A DNA stretch of 64,000 bases from Nansenia antarctica (taxonomy: Eukaryota > Chordata > Actinopteri > Argentiniformes > Microstomatidae): the NCBI GenBank assembly GCA_963989245.1, contig OZ022346.1, positions 55,114,430 through 55,178,429 of the forward strand, written 5' to 3'. The translations under genes and the position numbers were made by a program. The number at the start of each line of letters is the position of its first letter. Position 1 is the first letter of the stretch. The notes beneath the pieces are model-generated. The model was given only the letters and a program-made list of their open reading frames with translations. It was not told where the DNA came from and did no database searches. This document shows, in pieces, positions 53,215 through 56,200 of the stretch.

Positions 53215-56200
53215 CAGAGCTGCTCCTACTCTCTCCAGACATGGTCTCAAGTGCTGCATCGCAAATTATTTTCTCTCTGTTCGTCCCTGGACACCGGTCC
53301 AAAAAAAGGCAACATTTCCACCCAGCGAGGCTCTGCGGGGGTGGGGGCTGTGCGGGGTGGGGGGGGGGGGGCTGGCTAATTCCAGCTGAAATTAAAGCAG
53401 ACTCAGTCACTGCTAAACGAAGGGGTGATTAAAAATACAAACAACCAATGGTACAGCATGCAAGGACATAGCTTCCACAGCCCAGTAAGCCTGGTCAGAC
53501 AGAGCCTTGCATTAGCGTCGTATAGCCCAGCCTAGCTGATCAAGGTGCACATCACAACACTTCCACACAGAGGATGATGCATTGCTTTAGCACACAGGAC
53601 ATCTGGGTGGTGAGTAATGCAATGAGATCACTCCAGATCGACGATTAGACACTTCCAGTATGTAACAGCTCATCCACAAACCATTCATTACATCTTTATC
53701 ATCATCAACTGTTTGTAATGTTACTTTTGTAATATGGAGGAGACTGGTATGCCGTGTGTGCCTTGATGGAGAGTTAGGCCTAATCAGTAGCACAATGCAC
53801 AGTGATCACATTAACATGTTGGTCAGTGACCATCATGTAGACTTGTTTGGCAAAATATAAAGTGGTTTATTTCATCCAGCTGAAAGCGACCGGTAGCCTA
53901 TAGTAAACATTGCATTCCCTGTCAGATGTGTCTGCCATTATTAGGCTGCAGAAAGATAACAACTTTAGGTCCACCTTGGTAATTCATAGAATACATCTTT
54001 GATTCCAATCCAAAGTGTAACAGTAATAACTAATGACATTTCGGTGAATGCCTAAAATTGATTGTGGCCAAAAGGGATTTTGATAGGTAGGGCATATCAG
54101 CTTGCAATTTGCAATTCATGCAAATTACATAACGCATTTGTAAAACTATATTACAGGACCAGATATCGATATAGCTGGACTACGTCTACCTTACAAGAGC
54201 AGAGAAGGAAAACTAGGCCAGATCTAACACAGATTAGGTAATACAGATCGTAGCAGATAGGGAAAATGGTGCTGGTCCATGGAATTCTGCAAAATCAACA
54301 GTGCATGGTGAAAATGAACTGTCCCGGCCGCTGTCAATCACAATACTGTCATATAAACGACACCGCTCTCGGATCTAAACCAAGTCAGACATTTCTTGTT
54401 TAGAAGAGAATCTATGGTCAATGTCAAGAGACGCGGCTCCTATTCTAACCGTCGTTAGCAACGAGTAGGCTAGCTATAATCATCAAAGACTGTGGGGTAT
54501 GCTTAACCTTAACATTTATTGAAACAAAAATATAACACGTATGTGTCTGACGCAGTAAATCGGTCGTTCTACCCTGTTTCAAAGTAGACTGCGGCATAGC
54601 TTGGAAGCTAACATCTTTTCTGATGAAAAAGAAACACCCTCCTCCCGTCCAAGAACAAGAGCACTTCAACGACCATTTGAACTGTTATCACTGTTATCAC
54701 TGTTATCTCTGTTATCTCTGTTATCTCTGTTATCTCTGTTATCTCTGTTATCTCTGTTATCTCTGTTATCTCTGTTATCTCTGTTATCTCTGTTATCTCT
54801 GTTATCTCTGTTATCTCTGTTATCTCTGTTATCTCTGTTATCTCTGTTATCTCTGTTATCTCTGTTATCTCTGTTATCTCTGTTATCTCTGTTATCTCTG
54901 TTATCTCTGTTATCTCTGTTATCTCTGTTATCTCTGTTATCTCTGTTGTCTCTGTTGTCACTGTTATCTCTGTTATCTCTGTTGTCTCTGTTGTCACTGT
55001 TGTCACTGTTGTCACTGTTGTCACTGTTGTCACTGTTATCTCTGTTATCTCTGTTGTCACTGTTGTCACTGCTGTCACTATTATCTCTGCATTACATACT
55101 CGATGTGCTCCAAACTGACAGCTAGCAAATTACATTTCCCATAATGGTTTAATATCCAGATGGTTAGGCAGCTGGCTGTCTTAGCTGACAATCTAGCTAA
55201 CAAGATAGCCGCTTCAGGTTAGGGTTAGCTAAACGTTTTCCACCATTTTTTTTTGCAAATACCAGCTACAGACAGCTAGCAGTGGTTTGCCTGTAGAAGT
55301 AGAATAGCTCGTCTAGCAGCCTCTGGCTGACCAGCAAACCGAGGAAATAAACGTCTTTTTGTACGCCATTGTTTACACTAAACGGCACCGATTTGTGGAA
55401 CGGAACCATTAACGTCTCCTTCATTCTAGAACCATTAACGTATCCTTCGTTCTAGAACCATTAACGTATCCTTCGTTCTAGAACCATTAACGTCTCCTTC
55501 ATTCTAGAACCATTAACGTCTCCTTCATTCTAGAACCATTAACGTCTCCTTCATTCTAGAACCATTAGCGTATCCTTCATTCTAGAACCATTAGCGTATC
55601 CTTCATTCTAGAACCATTAACGTATCCTTCATTCTAGAACCATTTAGCGTATCCTTCATTCTAGAACCATTAACGTATCCTTCGTTCTAGAACCATTTAG
55701 CGTATCCTTCATTCTAGAACCATTAGCGTATCCTTCATTCTAGAACCATTAACGTATCCTTCTTCATTCTAGAACCATTAGCGTATCCTTCATTCTAGAA
55801 CCATTAGCGTATCCTTCGTTCTAGAACCATTAACGTATCCTTCTTCATTCTAGAACCATTAACGTCTCCTTCATTCTAGAACCATTAGCGTATCCTTCAT
55901 TCTAGAACCATTAGCGTCTCCTTCATTCTAGAACCATTAGCATAGATCCTTCATTCTAGAACCATTAACGTCTCCTTCATTCTAGAACCATTAGCGTATC
56001 CTTCGTTCTAGAACCATTAACGTCTCCATCATTCTAGAACCATTAACGTATCCTTCATTCTAGAACCATTAACGTCTCCTTCATTCTAGAACCATTAACG
56101 TATCCTTCATTCTAGAACCATTATCGTATCCTTCATTCTAGAACCATTAACGTCTCCTTCATTCTAGAACCATTAACGTCTCCTTCATTCTAGAACCATT

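Noticed and set aside
54601..55144. Three ORFs of 156-174 codons (LLS, CYL and TEI repeats)
   Set aside because: Artefacts of a 9-bp tandem repeat, open in several frames on both strands.
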